Below, in pieces: positions 16,765 through 26,139 of a stretch of 64,000 nucleotides of DNA. Within the stretch, counting starts at the first letter, position 1; every line of letters begins with the position of its first letter. The notes below the pieces were generated by a model that saw nothing but the letters and a program-made list of their open reading frames with translations, did not search any database and had not been told where the DNA came from. A program made the position numbers and the translations under genes. This DNA comes from Pseudomonas nunensis (GTDB lineage Bacteria; Pseudomonadota; Gammaproteobacteria; Pseudomonadales; Pseudomonadaceae): assembly GCF_024296925.1 (NCBI RefSeq), contig NZ_CP101125.1:1242501-1306500 (forward strand), written 5' to 3'.

Positions 16765-17874
16765 TTACTGTGGCTTGATGCTCTCAGTCAATTTCAAAAA
16801 ACGCGGAATCACCGCTTCGGGCGGCGGTGTCAGGAATTTCAAACCATCGGTGCCTTGCTTGAACGTGAACATCTGCACGGCCATCAACGGGCTGGCAAGA
16901 CCACCGACATGCGCGATGGCAAACCACGCCCGCTCTTGTTCGCCAGATTCGGGACGCGGGTCCAGACGCCAGCCTTCAAGGGTGGTCATGCGATCACCGA
17001 AGTAGAACTTCTCCATGATCTTCGACTTTTTCCATTTCTCTGCGTCGTAGCCGGGATTGTGGTCCGTATTGTAGGTACCGGTGGTGGCTTTGGTTGGGTC
17101 GTCTTGCGAGGCATTGATCATGCTCATGATCACGTTTGGCGTGCTGGTGAAGCGCAGGCTGTTTTTGACGCTGAAACCGGTTTTTCCATCGTCATGGATA
17201 AAGCCGTAGGGCAGGCAGACGCCTGGGCCATTGGGGACTTGATAGAGCTCGCGGGGTTCGAAGCGGGCGATCAGGTCTTTGATGTCTTCGGCTGAGTTTT
17301 TAGTTGGCGTATTGAAGTTGAAATAATAGATGCGATTGTTGCGCCAAAGAAGAACTTGGGACGGCGTGGTGTTATCACCAAAGACATACGAGTCGGAAAT
17401 GTTAAGTGCGTACTCTTTAATGGTCTTGTCGGCGGCTGATTCTTCCAGGATTTTTATCTCGTCTTTTAAGCGTTCAATGACGTCGGTGCTGTAATTCATT
17501 TCCTGAATGCTTTGCAGGCGGCCTTTCTTAGTGTCTATCTTTTCAAGGGTTTCTTTTTTTGATGTTTCGTCGGTATAAAGTATTGCATTGCGCTGTAGGT
17601 CGAATTCATGGTGGGTAGTGATATTGCTTACTCGAAGGGTAAGTCCGCTGTGATTGTAAGATAAGTACTCGTTCTCAGAACTTATATTTTTGCTGAAGGT
17701 GTGCCCGCCGCCCCCGCTTATTAACTTGTTTTCGGTAGGGTAAGTGGCCCATTCTATTTTTTCAGGTACGTCGAAAGTAAGGCGTCCCACGCATTCTTGT
17801 TTAGGTGAGTCGGCATGGGCGGGTTTCAGAATGGCAAAACAAAATAATATTATTAAACTCAGCTGATAGTTCAT
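16765..17874 (-). CDS. Probable T6SS lipase immunity protein (Tli-type)
   Basis: This 369-residue secreted protein has a signal peptide (hydrophobic IILFCFAIL, cleavage near AHA). The mature part carries long hydrophilic helices in the middle and a C-terminal domain with RMTTLEGWRLDPRPE, resembling Tli4-type immunity proteins. The start overlaps the stop of the phospholipase gene by 4 bases (ATGA), so the two are translationally coupled. A periplasmic location fits its role of blocking the phospholipase D effector where it acts. AT-rich codons are clearly more frequent than in the neighbours, a sign of recent transfer. Tli5, the family named for Tle5 partners, is the alternative label. Confidence 0.78.
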   Translation of the reverse strand: MNYQLSLIILFCFAILKPAHADSPKQECVGRLTFDVPEKIEWATYPTENKLISGGGGHTFSKNISSENEYLSYNHSGLTLRVSNITTHHEFDLQRNAILYTDETSKKETLEKIDTKKGRLQSIQEMNYSTDVIERLKDEIKILEESAADKTIKEYALNISDSYVFGDNTTPSQVLLWRNNRIYYFNFNTPTKNSAEDIKDLIARFEPRELYQVPNGPGVCLPYGFIHDDGKTGFSVKNSLRFTSTPNVIMSMINASQDDPTKATTGTYNTDHNPGYDAEKWKKSKIMEKFYFGDRMTTLEGWRLDPRPESGEQERAWFAIAHVGGLASPLMAVQMFTFKQGTDGLKFLTPPPEAVIPRFLKLTESIKPQ

Positions 17875-20800
17875 GCGCTTTCGATTCCGCTCTGATCGTT
17901 AGTGCTTGTGCTGGCAAGCGTACTATCATCTTTCTTGTTGGGGGTGCTCGCGAGGATGGTCATGTTTAATCCAGAGTCGTTATTTTCTTTCCAGGTCCAT
18001 TGGATTGGAAGGTAGGTGATGAACCCTTTGATCCCTGCAGGTGCGGGATAAGCCTTCACATCCGCTAAGGTTTCATTCTCCCAGAAACGTTTTTCATAAG
18101 GCATGGGATTGGCTAATTTGCCACCGGCGCTCAGGTTGTTAGGGTCCCTATATGTCCACGTGGGCCATATGGAAGCGGGGTACTTATTATTTTTATTTTG
18201 AGGAATGAAGCCGAAGCATTCTTCGTAGGCATCCGCGTTTTGCCTGGCTTGGGACTGGATTGCTCTCCATGTATTTTCAGAGGCCGGTTGATCAAGGTAT
18301 TTTTCCAAATGAGTCGCTGCTGCGACGGACGAGCTTTTAGTAAGGCTTAATCCAAAATGCTTTTTCCACAAGTCCTTTCTCAACTTGTTAATGGATTGAC
18401 CGACTTGGTGAGTTCTCTCTCCATCCAACAAGGCGGGAGTAGGGCTGCTATCACGCACAATGACCGAAAGTTCTGAGTCGCGCTTGCCGTGCAAGCTTCG
18501 GTCATTAATATTAGCGCTTCCCAAAATTGCTACCCGGTCATCCGCAATGAGTAGCTTGCTGTGGATATAAATCTGTTCGGTAACGACCCTTCCTTCAAGG
18601 GTGTCCCAGGTGCGTAAGTTGAGCAGTGTTAAGTACTTGGACCAATCCTGTTGGGCATAAACAGGGACTTTTTTACTGTCCAAGCGCTCAACAATCTTCT
18701 CCGCCTCTTCTTTCGTGCACTTGCGATCCATCATCGCCTTGATCGCCATATGCCGTTGAACTCGTTTCACCAGACTCTGTTCGCCAAACACCAGGCTTTG
18801 CATGGTCAGGTGAACCTGATGCATGAGGTTAAGCACGTTCAGCGCTCCCTCCGGATGGACGGGCAAAATCAGGTACACATGAAACGGACGCTCCTCGGCA
18901 ATTGCTCGTCCAATTCGATCAGCCAAGGCTTTGCCGATGCTGTTCGAGACTTTTACTTCCTTGCCGAGCTTTTGCGTTAGCCAGCCCTGTGCGTTGGTTT
19001 GCCAAATGGCGTAGAAGCCGTCGAGAAACTTACGTGCCTCTTCGTTGCGTTGTTTGCCGATGGAATCGACTTCCTTCCAGTCGATCTTGGCAAAGTCTTG
19101 TTCGTTCAGCGCTTCGCGCAGATTGATTCGCGCTACATAGTCCTGCCGCAGACTCGCTGGGTCGCGCAAACTGGCCATTGGGCCGGACAGCGGTTTGCCG
19201 GCAGGCAACTCCGCCTCATCTCCAAACTCAGTCTGAAAAAACTGGTTCTCGATGTAGATGAAATGCTGCGCGCTAGAGATAGCCTGCAGCATGGCGCTGT
19301 GGCAGTTGGCCTGGACGCCGCCGGTGTTGATCCCGGCGGGAACTGGCAGGTGGACGCTGGATTTGCTGCGTCCTTTTGCTTCTTGGGCGGTCATGTTGGC
19401 TGAAGCGCTGCGCAGTACCTGGACGCTGACGCCACCCCGGAGCATTTCCGGTGGTGTCGGCAGGGACTGCGGTTGGTTGATCCATACCGGTTTGGGCATG
19501 GGCAGGTTCAGTTGGATGCGATTGTTCAGGTCCAGGTGGTTGGTCAACCCGGCGTCCTTGGCGAGCATGTTCAGCCATTCCATCACCGCAACGATGACGT
19601 TGGTTTTTTCCAGTTTTTTGATGTCGGCAATGTAGGCCTGTTGGCCATTCCAGCGGTCAATGAAGTTGCGCGAGAGGTCATAGACCGACGGGCCTTCGAT
19701 ACGACTGTGGACGTCCTGCCATGGCATGCGTGGCTGATCGTCGGCCAGTCGACTGTAATCCGAAGAAGCCAGTGGCTGTGGCTTGTGCTCAAGGTAATAG
19801 AACGGCTCTTCGCGATTTTCCAAGCGGCTCTGCAACAGCGCATAGAAGTGCCCAAGCAGGGAGGTGCCGATTTCGTTGATGTCGTTCAACCAGCCCATTT
19901 TCTCTGCCGGCAGTGCGTCGTAGCCTTTGTCGCAGAACATCGCGATCATCCGGCCCAGGTCGGTGGCACTCATCCACTTGTTGATCAGCTCATAGCTTTT
20001 CAGGCGCAGGGCGGCTTGAAGATTACCGACGCTGCGTTCGACTTCTGCAATCCAGACTTTGACCTGGCCCTTCAACGGTTCTGCGATGGGCAGGTTGTCC
20101 CAGTTGCGCTTGATCAGGGCTGAGACCTGCCGAATCACCGTGTCGGTCAGGTACTTTTTGGTCGAGGCCAATGGGTCGATTGCACCGATTTGCTCCTTGA
20201 AGCTGTTGCCGGCCTTGGACAACCATTCGATGGCGGGTAGCGCCGGGCTGGAGAAGAAGTTTTGAATAGACGCGCCGGCATTGATGACGCCATCGGGGGC
20301 CGGAAGCGGCAACTTGGTCTTGCCGAGCGGAAGTGGGATGTAGCCGGCCGGCCGAGACAAGTCGAACAGCGTGGCCATTAACAGGCCGGTGCGGCTGACG
20401 TGCTTGTCCATGTCCATCCAGCCCAGATGCGGAATCCCGGGGTTGTAAGCGTCATTGCCCTGGCGCGAGCGAGCGTCGAGGCTGAAGTTGTTGTCGTCGC
20501 GTCGACCGTATGCCAGGTCGATGCCCCCGACGTAACCGATCTTGTTGTCGATCACCACGCATTTCTGGTGATGGGAAAAAGTCGAGCCCAGGCCTTTCAT
20601 GTCGCTCTGCTGGATCGCCGGAGTGCAAAACGCGCGAGCAACTTTCAGACCTGCATTGAGTTGAAAGATCGCCAGCATGGTTTCGAAATCGTGGGTGCCC
20701 ACGCTTGCCGCCGGACTCAGCCAGGGCATGACGAAGACTTTCAGTGTCGGTTTGGCCTTGAGTGCGTTATGCAGGCATTGCCAAAGGCTCTGCTTGCCAT

Positions 20801-21074
20801 CCAGCGTCACGTCGTAGTTGATCTGCCAGCCGGTGATGAAGATGGAGTTTGCTGCGCCAGCAATTGCGCCCGCGAGGTCCTTGTAATAGTCCTCGCCGGT
20901 GGTGAAAAACCGTACTTGGTTACCGCTGCGCTTGGGGGCGAATGCAGACTCGTCCTGAATAAAGAAATCCGGAGCATTAATCGCCGGAAGGGCTTTGCCT
21001 TCGGCGGTATTGATCTGGCTGATTTCCTTGTGGCGAATGCCGTTGTAGGGCGTTGCGGAATTCGTCATGGTCAT
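17871..21074 (-). CDS. pldA: T6SS phospholipase D effector, Tle5/PldA-type
   Basis: This large (1067 residues) protein has two phospholipase D catalytic motifs. The first is HxKxxxxD at H169, K171, D176, followed by GGIDLAYGRRDD; the second is HSKLLIADD about residue 850, followed by GSANINDRSL. It has no signal peptide, as expected for a cargo delivered by type VI secretion. It hydrolyses membrane phospholipids (known for PldA, Tle5a) and is delivered by the cognate VgrG. Genes overlap by 4 bases at both ends, with vgrG before and the immunity gene after. The length is close to PldA of P. aeruginosa (about 1,100). Confidence 0.92.
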   Translation of the reverse strand: MTMTNSATPYNGIRHKEISQINTAEGKALPAINAPDFFIQDESAFAPKRSGNQVRFFTTGEDYYKDLAGAIAGAANSIFITGWQINYDVTLDGKQSLWQCLHNALKAKPTLKVFVMPWLSPAASVGTHDFETMLAIFQLNAGLKVARAFCTPAIQQSDMKGLGSTFSHHQKCVVIDNKIGYVGGIDLAYGRRDDNNFSLDARSRQGNDAYNPGIPHLGWMDMDKHVSRTGLLMATLFDLSRPAGYIPLPLGKTKLPLPAPDGVINAGASIQNFFSSPALPAIEWLSKAGNSFKEQIGAIDPLASTKKYLTDTVIRQVSALIKRNWDNLPIAEPLKGQVKVWIAEVERSVGNLQAALRLKSYELINKWMSATDLGRMIAMFCDKGYDALPAEKMGWLNDINEIGTSLLGHFYALLQSRLENREEPFYYLEHKPQPLASSDYSRLADDQPRMPWQDVHSRIEGPSVYDLSRNFIDRWNGQQAYIADIKKLEKTNVIVAVMEWLNMLAKDAGLTNHLDLNNRIQLNLPMPKPVWINQPQSLPTPPEMLRGGVSVQVLRSASANMTAQEAKGRSKSSVHLPVPAGINTGGVQANCHSAMLQAISSAQHFIYIENQFFQTEFGDEAELPAGKPLSGPMASLRDPASLRQDYVARINLREALNEQDFAKIDWKEVDSIGKQRNEEARKFLDGFYAIWQTNAQGWLTQKLGKEVKVSNSIGKALADRIGRAIAEERPFHVYLILPVHPEGALNVLNLMHQVHLTMQSLVFGEQSLVKRVQRHMAIKAMMDRKCTKEEAEKIVERLDSKKVPVYAQQDWSKYLTLLNLRTWDTLEGRVVTEQIYIHSKLLIADDRVAILGSANINDRSLHGKRDSELSVIVRDSSPTPALLDGERTHQVGQSINKLRKDLWKKHFGLSLTKSSSVAAATHLEKYLDQPASENTWRAIQSQARQNADAYEECFGFIPQNKNNKYPASIWPTWTYRDPNNLSAGGKLANPMPYEKRFWENETLADVKAYPAPAGIKGFITYLPIQWTWKENNDSGLNMTILASTPNKKDDSTLASTSTNDQSGIESA

Positions 21075-23494
21075 TCGTCCCTGGCTTGCAGTTGGCTGTA
21101 CAGATCGCCTTCACTGAGCAAATCCTGTTTGCTGCGTTCGTTGTTCGCGGTGCTGATAGTGCGGTGTTTTGTGCTGTCATGAAAGTCCAGTGCGGCGAGG
21201 GCGAAGCGCTCCTTGTCAGCTGCCGAGGGTTCCTGGTGAAGCGCGACCGGCACGCGCTGGCCCGGATAGCACAGCCACAGCGGGCCTTTCTGTGAATAGG
21301 CTTCGGACAGTTTGAGGCGTTGCGGCTCATCGATATTGACCCGCCCGTCATCGCCGGTCTTACCTTCGAGCAGCGGTTTTTCTTCGCCGTCCTGAACGAT
21401 CTTCCAGGAGGTATGTGCCAACGGGAAACCGTCATCGCCTGGAACATCAGTCAACGTGATGTCGAAGAAGTACTCCTTTGGCTTCGATTCCAGTTTGGGC
21501 GGCACAACGCCGGGTTTCGCATTTCCCAGCACATTGCCTGCCGCCGCTGACGGGGCGGGCACTGGCAACACCGGCATCAAAATCGCCAGCCCGGAGCCCA
21601 TCCCCGCAGAGCCGCCGGCGTTCATTTTCACCACTGGCCCCACCACGGTAATTCCGCCGGCATCGAGCTTGATGAAACTCCCCCCGGCCTTGACCGTCAG
21701 TTCCATTCCAGCCTCGATCACCATTTTGTCGCCTGCCTTCAAGTGAATCTCTTTGCCCGCGTTCATCAATTGTGCGGTGCCGAGTTTGATGTGCTGGTTC
21801 TGGCCGACGGTGAGGTGGTCGTTGGCTTTGACCTCAATTTTCCGATCCGCAATCGTCGTCCGATGCTCTTCCGCCTTTAACTCGGTGTAGGTGTTCTTTT
21901 CCACCGTGTCATGCCGTTCATTGCCCACGCGAATCTTCTGGTCATGCTCGATGTTTTCATCCCAATCGCGCTGGGCATGCAGGTAGATCTGTTCCGCGCC
22001 TTTCTTGTCTTCGATCCGCAGTTCGTTGTATCCACCGCCGCCCGGTGAGCTGAGGGTTTTGAACACGGTGCGGGTTTTGTTCACCGGCAGTTCGTAGGGG
22101 ACGAGGTTTTCCTTGTGGTACAGGCACCCGGTCACCAGCGGTTGATCGGGGTCGCCTTCGAGGAAGGTGACGAGGACTTCCATGCCGATGCGGGGGATGG
22201 CGATGGCGCCGTAGCGGTCGCCGGCCCAGGAGCTGGAGACGCGCATCCAGCAGCTGGTTTTGTCGTCGGCCAGGCCTTCGCGGTCCCAGTGGAATTGGAC
22301 TTTGATGCGGCCGTATTGGTCGCAGTGGATTTCTTCACCTTTGGGGCCGGTGACCATCGCCGTTTGGCTGCCGAGGACACGGGGTTTCGGGTGTTCCAGG
22401 GCTGGGCGGTAGAACACGGCCCATGGCGTGGCGAGGAAGCGGTTGCGGTAGCCCTGGTGGAAGTCGTCTTTGTTGTCGGTGGTGTCGCTGGGTACCGATT
22501 CTTCGAGGACTTGCGGTTGTTTGCCTTCGTGGAGGATTTCGGTGAGCAGCCAGAGGTCGTTCCACTCGGTGCGCGGGTGGTCGGACATTTCCAGGAAGTG
22601 GCCGCTGATCAAACGTGTCTGGTCGCCCCAGCCTTCGGCTTGTTGGTAGTCGGCACGATGGCGTTCGAGGGCGCGTTGGCTGAGGAATTTGCCGCGCGCG
22701 CGGTCGATGAAGCGGCCCGGGTAGTCATAGTCTTCCAGGTCCGGTTCGGTGCTTTCGCCGTCGGGTTTGTACGCTGCTTCAAGTTGCAGGCGCGGCTTCT
22801 CAAAGTCGTAGTCGCGACGGGTCGTGCGGCTGGTGCGGGTTTCCAGACGCAGCTTGAAGCCTTTGATCACCGGCTCATCGGCGACCAATCCGCTGCCCTG
22901 CACATAGGCGGTCGGTTGGCCAAGTTTCGGGAACACGGTTTGGTCGTCGCCGAATACCAGCAAATGAGCTTTTTCGCTGTGCTGGAAGTGGTAGTGAATG
23001 CCTTCTTCTTCGCACAAACGCTGTACGAAATGCAGGTCGGTTTCATCGTACTGCACGCAGTAATCGCGGTCCGGGCACACGACGCTCAACTGGAAGCTGT
23101 AGGCGTTGGCCTTGATGCCGTGCTCGTCGAGGATCAACGCGATGATTTTCGGCGCCGACATCTGCTGGTAGATGCGCTGGTTGGTGCGGTGATGCAGGTA
23201 TTGCAGTTGCGGCACCAGGGATATTTTGTAGCGGGTCAGGCGTTTGCCGGCATCGCCTTGGGCGACGCGGTAGATCTGGCCGTGGATGCCGCTATCGTTA
23301 GCGTCCAGCGCCAGAAATGCCTGTTTATGCAGCAGGGTTTCCAGGTCAAGGTCGGGATTTTCGCTGACCAGTTCCACTTCGAATGCGTAGGGTTGGCTGA
23401 TGCCTTCGGTGCCGCTGAACGACAGCACTTGCAGGTCGTGCTCAAGACCTTCGATGGTCAGGCTGAAATGAGTCTCGTTGGCTGGGCTGAACAT
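21071..23494 (-). CDS. vgrG: Type VI secretion spike protein VgrG with C-terminal transthyretin-like extension
   Basis: This 807-residue protein has the gp27-like N-terminal part (about 1-380), a gp5-like OB/needle region (RVSSSWAGDRYGAIAIPRIGMEVLVTFLEGDPDQP), a DUF2345-type beta-helix (about 470-640), then a C-terminal transthyretin-like domain (about 675-770: EYFFDITLTDVPGDDGFPL). Such extensions in VgrG4b of P. aeruginosa carry the phospholipase cargo, which fits the next gene. No DUF4123 adaptor or PAAR gene is present, so loading is probably direct. Ribosome site AAGGAG precedes the ATG at 23494. It is the first gene of a three-gene operon, and the rest of the T6SS apparatus is not in the window. 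Confidence 0.95.
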   Translation of the reverse strand: MFSPANETHFSLTIEGLEHDLQVLSFSGTEGISQPYAFEVELVSENPDLDLETLLHKQAFLALDANDSGIHGQIYRVAQGDAGKRLTRYKISLVPQLQYLHHRTNQRIYQQMSAPKIIALILDEHGIKANAYSFQLSVVCPDRDYCVQYDETDLHFVQRLCEEEGIHYHFQHSEKAHLLVFGDDQTVFPKLGQPTAYVQGSGLVADEPVIKGFKLRLETRTSRTTRRDYDFEKPRLQLEAAYKPDGESTEPDLEDYDYPGRFIDRARGKFLSQRALERHRADYQQAEGWGDQTRLISGHFLEMSDHPRTEWNDLWLLTEILHEGKQPQVLEESVPSDTTDNKDDFHQGYRNRFLATPWAVFYRPALEHPKPRVLGSQTAMVTGPKGEEIHCDQYGRIKVQFHWDREGLADDKTSCWMRVSSSWAGDRYGAIAIPRIGMEVLVTFLEGDPDQPLVTGCLYHKENLVPYELPVNKTRTVFKTLSSPGGGGYNELRIEDKKGAEQIYLHAQRDWDENIEHDQKIRVGNERHDTVEKNTYTELKAEEHRTTIADRKIEVKANDHLTVGQNQHIKLGTAQLMNAGKEIHLKAGDKMVIEAGMELTVKAGGSFIKLDAGGITVVGPVVKMNAGGSAGMGSGLAILMPVLPVPAPSAAAGNVLGNAKPGVVPPKLESKPKEYFFDITLTDVPGDDGFPLAHTSWKIVQDGEEKPLLEGKTGDDGRVNIDEPQRLKLSEAYSQKGPLWLCYPGQRVPVALHQEPSAADKERFALAALDFHDSTKHRTISTANNERSKQDLLSEGDLYSQLQARDE

Positions 23495-23758
23495 CTCTGG
23501 CTCCTTGAGGTGTCACGTTGCTCCATCAAAAACTGCTGGTGCGCGCACACAGAAGAGTGCGAGAGCCAGAATTGCGCCGGATGATAAAGGCTTAAAGTTG
23601 CGCAAGAAGTTGCGCACATAGGCTTAGAGGCGCTGTCCGTCTACGTCTTTCGGTTTTGATGCAAGATGTTTCTTGGCGATATGCCATCACTTTTTGCCTC
23701 GAAATAGCCGAGACGGCTACAGTAGCCTTCGCTTTCCAGCAGATTGAAGGTGAGGTTC

Positions 23759-24751
23759 ATGGCTCGGTTCTATGATGCACGGGGCAATATTTATGCGGTG
23801 GTGACGCCCGAGGCGGTGCGCGGCGTTGGCATCCGCTTGCCTGCAACAGCCCAGGCGTCGGCGCTGACAAGAGACACCTGGAGTCGCGCGGCAGTGGATG
23901 CGTTTTGCGAGTGGCCGCAGGGAATGCGCCCGGATGGCGCGAAGGAGCATCGCTGTGACGGCCTGCTGATCGGTCCGTTTCAAGCCACGCCACCCTTTGA
24001 CCTGTTGATCGTCAATACCGATGGCACCCTGGTCGAGCGCAGTGGCAATGGCTTGACGATTTTCTCTCAGGCGCTCGGTGAACACGGGTTGCTGCCAGGC
24101 GAGGAGCCTTGTTTGTTGCGGGTTCACCACGATAAAAGCGACGCGGTTTCTCCTGTGGAAACTTCCGTGAAACCGGCCGAGGTCGATGGCGTACAAGGTT
24201 TTTGGCTGGACCTTGGAAAGCCTTCGTTCGGAGCGCAAGCGGTGGGTGCGTTGGGCGTTGAAAGCGTGATGTTGAACGACCGTGACGTCAGCCATGTGCA
24301 ACCGTTGTCAGTGCTCGAGCGGGCGTGGTGCCGCAGCCAGTTTGTGCGGATTGGCAATCCCCATTGCGTAACGCTGGTCACCAACGCCGAGGCCTTGCCG
24401 GACAACGAGCAGATGCGTGAACCGGGTTTGTCTGAAGGGCTGACGCGTATCGCCTACGCCATGCCGACCGGGGCAGGGCAGCCGTGTGTGGCGGGGGTGA
24501 ATCTGCAATGGGCGATGCTTGAGTCTGAAGGAAGGATCGTCGCGCGGGTGTTTGAGCGCGGGGAAGGGCCGACGGCATCGTCAGGCACCAGCGCCAGTGC
24601 GGTGGCTAGCGCGGCTTGGCGGGTGGGGTGGGTAGCAGTGGGTGAAGTGAAAGTGGTTATGCCTGGTGGGACGGCGCCGATTCTTTTGGAAGAGCAGGGC
24701 GGTGAATTGAGTCGGGTGAGGTTGTTTGGTACGGCGCGGTTGATGGATTGA
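23759..24751 (+). CDS. DapF-like (diaminopimelate epimerase fold) protein with both catalytic cysteines replaced
   Basis: This 330-residue protein has the two-lobe fold pattern of diaminopimelate epimerase: FNADG-like VNTDGTLVERSGNG, then RIGNPHCV, then RVFERGEG with a following GTSASAV. At the two catalytic cysteine positions it has serine (S95 in RSGNG and S275 in ASSGTS). It is too divergent to be the housekeeping enzyme. A strong ribosome site (AGGTGAGG) precedes the ATG at 23759; an in-frame TTG lies upstream. The gene is single, divergent from vgrG, and the fold also includes racemases and PhzF-type isomerases. Function cannot be named. Confidence 0.75.
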   Translation: MARFYDARGNIYAVVTPEAVRGVGIRLPATAQASALTRDTWSRAAVDAFCEWPQGMRPDGAKEHRCDGLLIGPFQATPPFDLLIVNTDGTLVERSGNGLTIFSQALGEHGLLPGEEPCLLRVHHDKSDAVSPVETSVKPAEVDGVQGFWLDLGKPSFGAQAVGALGVESVMLNDRDVSHVQPLSVLERAWCRSQFVRIGNPHCVTLVTNAEALPDNEQMREPGLSEGLTRIAYAMPTGAGQPCVAGVNLQWAMLESEGRIVARVFERGEGPTASSGTSASAVASAAWRVGWVAVGEVKVVMPGGTAPILLEEQGGELSRVRLFGTARLMD

Positions 24752-24763
24752 ATTCCAGATTGC

Positions 24764-24859
24764 CTTCGCGAGCAAGCCCGCTCCCACATGGGATGTTCAG
24801 TGGACACAAATTTTGTGTTCGACACAGACCTAATGTGGGAGCGGGCTTGCTCGCGAAGA
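24764..24859. repeat. REP pair between converging genes
   Basis: Inverted REPs at 24764-24788 and 24834-24859 flank a spacer related to the one in the 13963-14332 cluster (GTGGACACAAATTTTGTGTTC). It fills the gap between the DapF-like gene and the end of codA. Confidence 0.85.
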
Positions 24860-24881
24860 GGCCCGCCCGGTCAGCGAAAAT

Positions 24882-26126
24882 TCAAACCGGTTGCGCCCAT
24901 TCAACCACCGGCATCTGCCGCTTCATCAACACCTCTCCGCCGCGAATCGAATACAGCGGCAGACCCTGGCTACGAATCACCTCGTAATCACTGTCCGCCG
25001 ACAGGATCAGCAAATTCGCCGGCCGCCCGCGCTCGAGTCCATAACGGTCCCCCAACGCCATGGCCTTGGCGCTGTTGTCTGTCACCAGATCCAGCGCACT
25101 TTGCAGGTTGCGGTAGCCGAGCATGTGGCAGATATGCAGGCCGGCTTCGAGCACCCGCAGGATGTTGCCGTTGCCCAGCGGATACCAAGGATCGACGATC
25201 GAATCCTGGCCGAAACACACGTTCATCCCCGCTTCGAGCAGCTCGTTGACCCGGGTTACGCCACGGCGTTTCGGGAAGTTATCGAAGCGTCCTTGCAGGT
25301 GAATGCTTTCGGTCGGGCAGGAGACGAAGCTGATCCCGGAATGGCTGAGCAAGCGGAACAGTTTGGCGCAGTAGGCGTTGTCGTAGGAGCCCATCGCCGT
25401 GGTGTGGCTGGCCGTAACCCGCGAACCCATGTCGCGGCTGCGGGCTTCTTCGGCCAGTACTTCGAGGAAGCGTGAATGCGGGTCGTCGGTTTCATCGCAG
25501 TGCACGTCCACCAGGCAACCGGTGCGCTCGGCCAGGTCCATCAGGAACTTCACCGAACTCACGCCCTGATCCCGGGTGTACTCGAAATGTGGAATGCCGC
25601 CGACCACATCGGCGCCCATGCGAATGGCTTCTTCCATCAGCTCGCGACCGTTGCGGTACGACTCGATGCCTTCCTGGGGGAACGCGACGATCTGCAGGTC
25701 GATCAGGTGACGGCTTTCTTCGCGTACTTCCAGCATGGCTTTGAGCGCGGTCAAGGTCGGGTCGGTGACATCGACGTGGGTGCGCACATGCTGGATGCCG
25801 TGGGCGGCCAAGGCCTGGATGGTTTTCTTCGCGCGGGTCTTGGTGTCTTCGAGGGTGATGGTCGCCTTGCGCTCGCCCCAGCATTCGATGCCTTCGAACA
25901 GCGTGCCACTCATGTTCCAGCGCGGCTCGCCGGCGGTCAGCGTGGCGTCGAGGTGGATGTGCGGCTCGACGAAAGGTGGCACCACCAGGTTGCCGCCGGC
26001 GTCGAGGTCGTCGGGGCCCAGGGTCGGGGCTTCGGTCTGCCGGGCGATGTTGCCGATCAGGCCGTTTTCCAGGTGCAACTCATGCAGGCCTTCTTGGTTG
26101 CGCAGGCGGGCGTTGATGATGTGCAT
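24882..26126 (-). CDS. codA: Cytosine deaminase
   Basis: This 414-residue amidohydrolase converts cytosine to uracil and ammonia for pyrimidine salvage. The metal ligands are visible: HIHLD near the start, then HVRTHVDVTD, the active-site HCDETDD, HTTAMGSY and a later FGQDSIVDPWYP with the conserved Asp. ATG 26126 is used because AAGGAT precedes it; upstream in-frame sequence is not protein-like. It lies 13 bases after the end of the permease gene, forming codBA. Confidence 0.95.
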   Translation of the reverse strand: MHIINARLRNQEGLHELHLENGLIGNIARQTEAPTLGPDDLDAGGNLVVPPFVEPHIHLDATLTAGEPRWNMSGTLFEGIECWGERKATITLEDTKTRAKKTIQALAAHGIQHVRTHVDVTDPTLTALKAMLEVREESRHLIDLQIVAFPQEGIESYRNGRELMEEAIRMGADVVGGIPHFEYTRDQGVSSVKFLMDLAERTGCLVDVHCDETDDPHSRFLEVLAEEARSRDMGSRVTASHTTAMGSYDNAYCAKLFRLLSHSGISFVSCPTESIHLQGRFDNFPKRRGVTRVNELLEAGMNVCFGQDSIVDPWYPLGNGNILRVLEAGLHICHMLGYRNLQSALDLVTDNSAKAMALGDRYGLERGRPANLLILSADSDYEVIRSQGLPLYSIRGGEVLMKRQMPVVEWAQPV

Positions 26127-26139
26127 CAGGCGAATCCTT

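Noticed and set aside
22115..23584. Antisense frame of about 489 codons over vgrG
   Set aside because: The coding bias comes from vgrG, which is unmistakable; the antisense product has Phe/Val/Ala-rich shadow composition.
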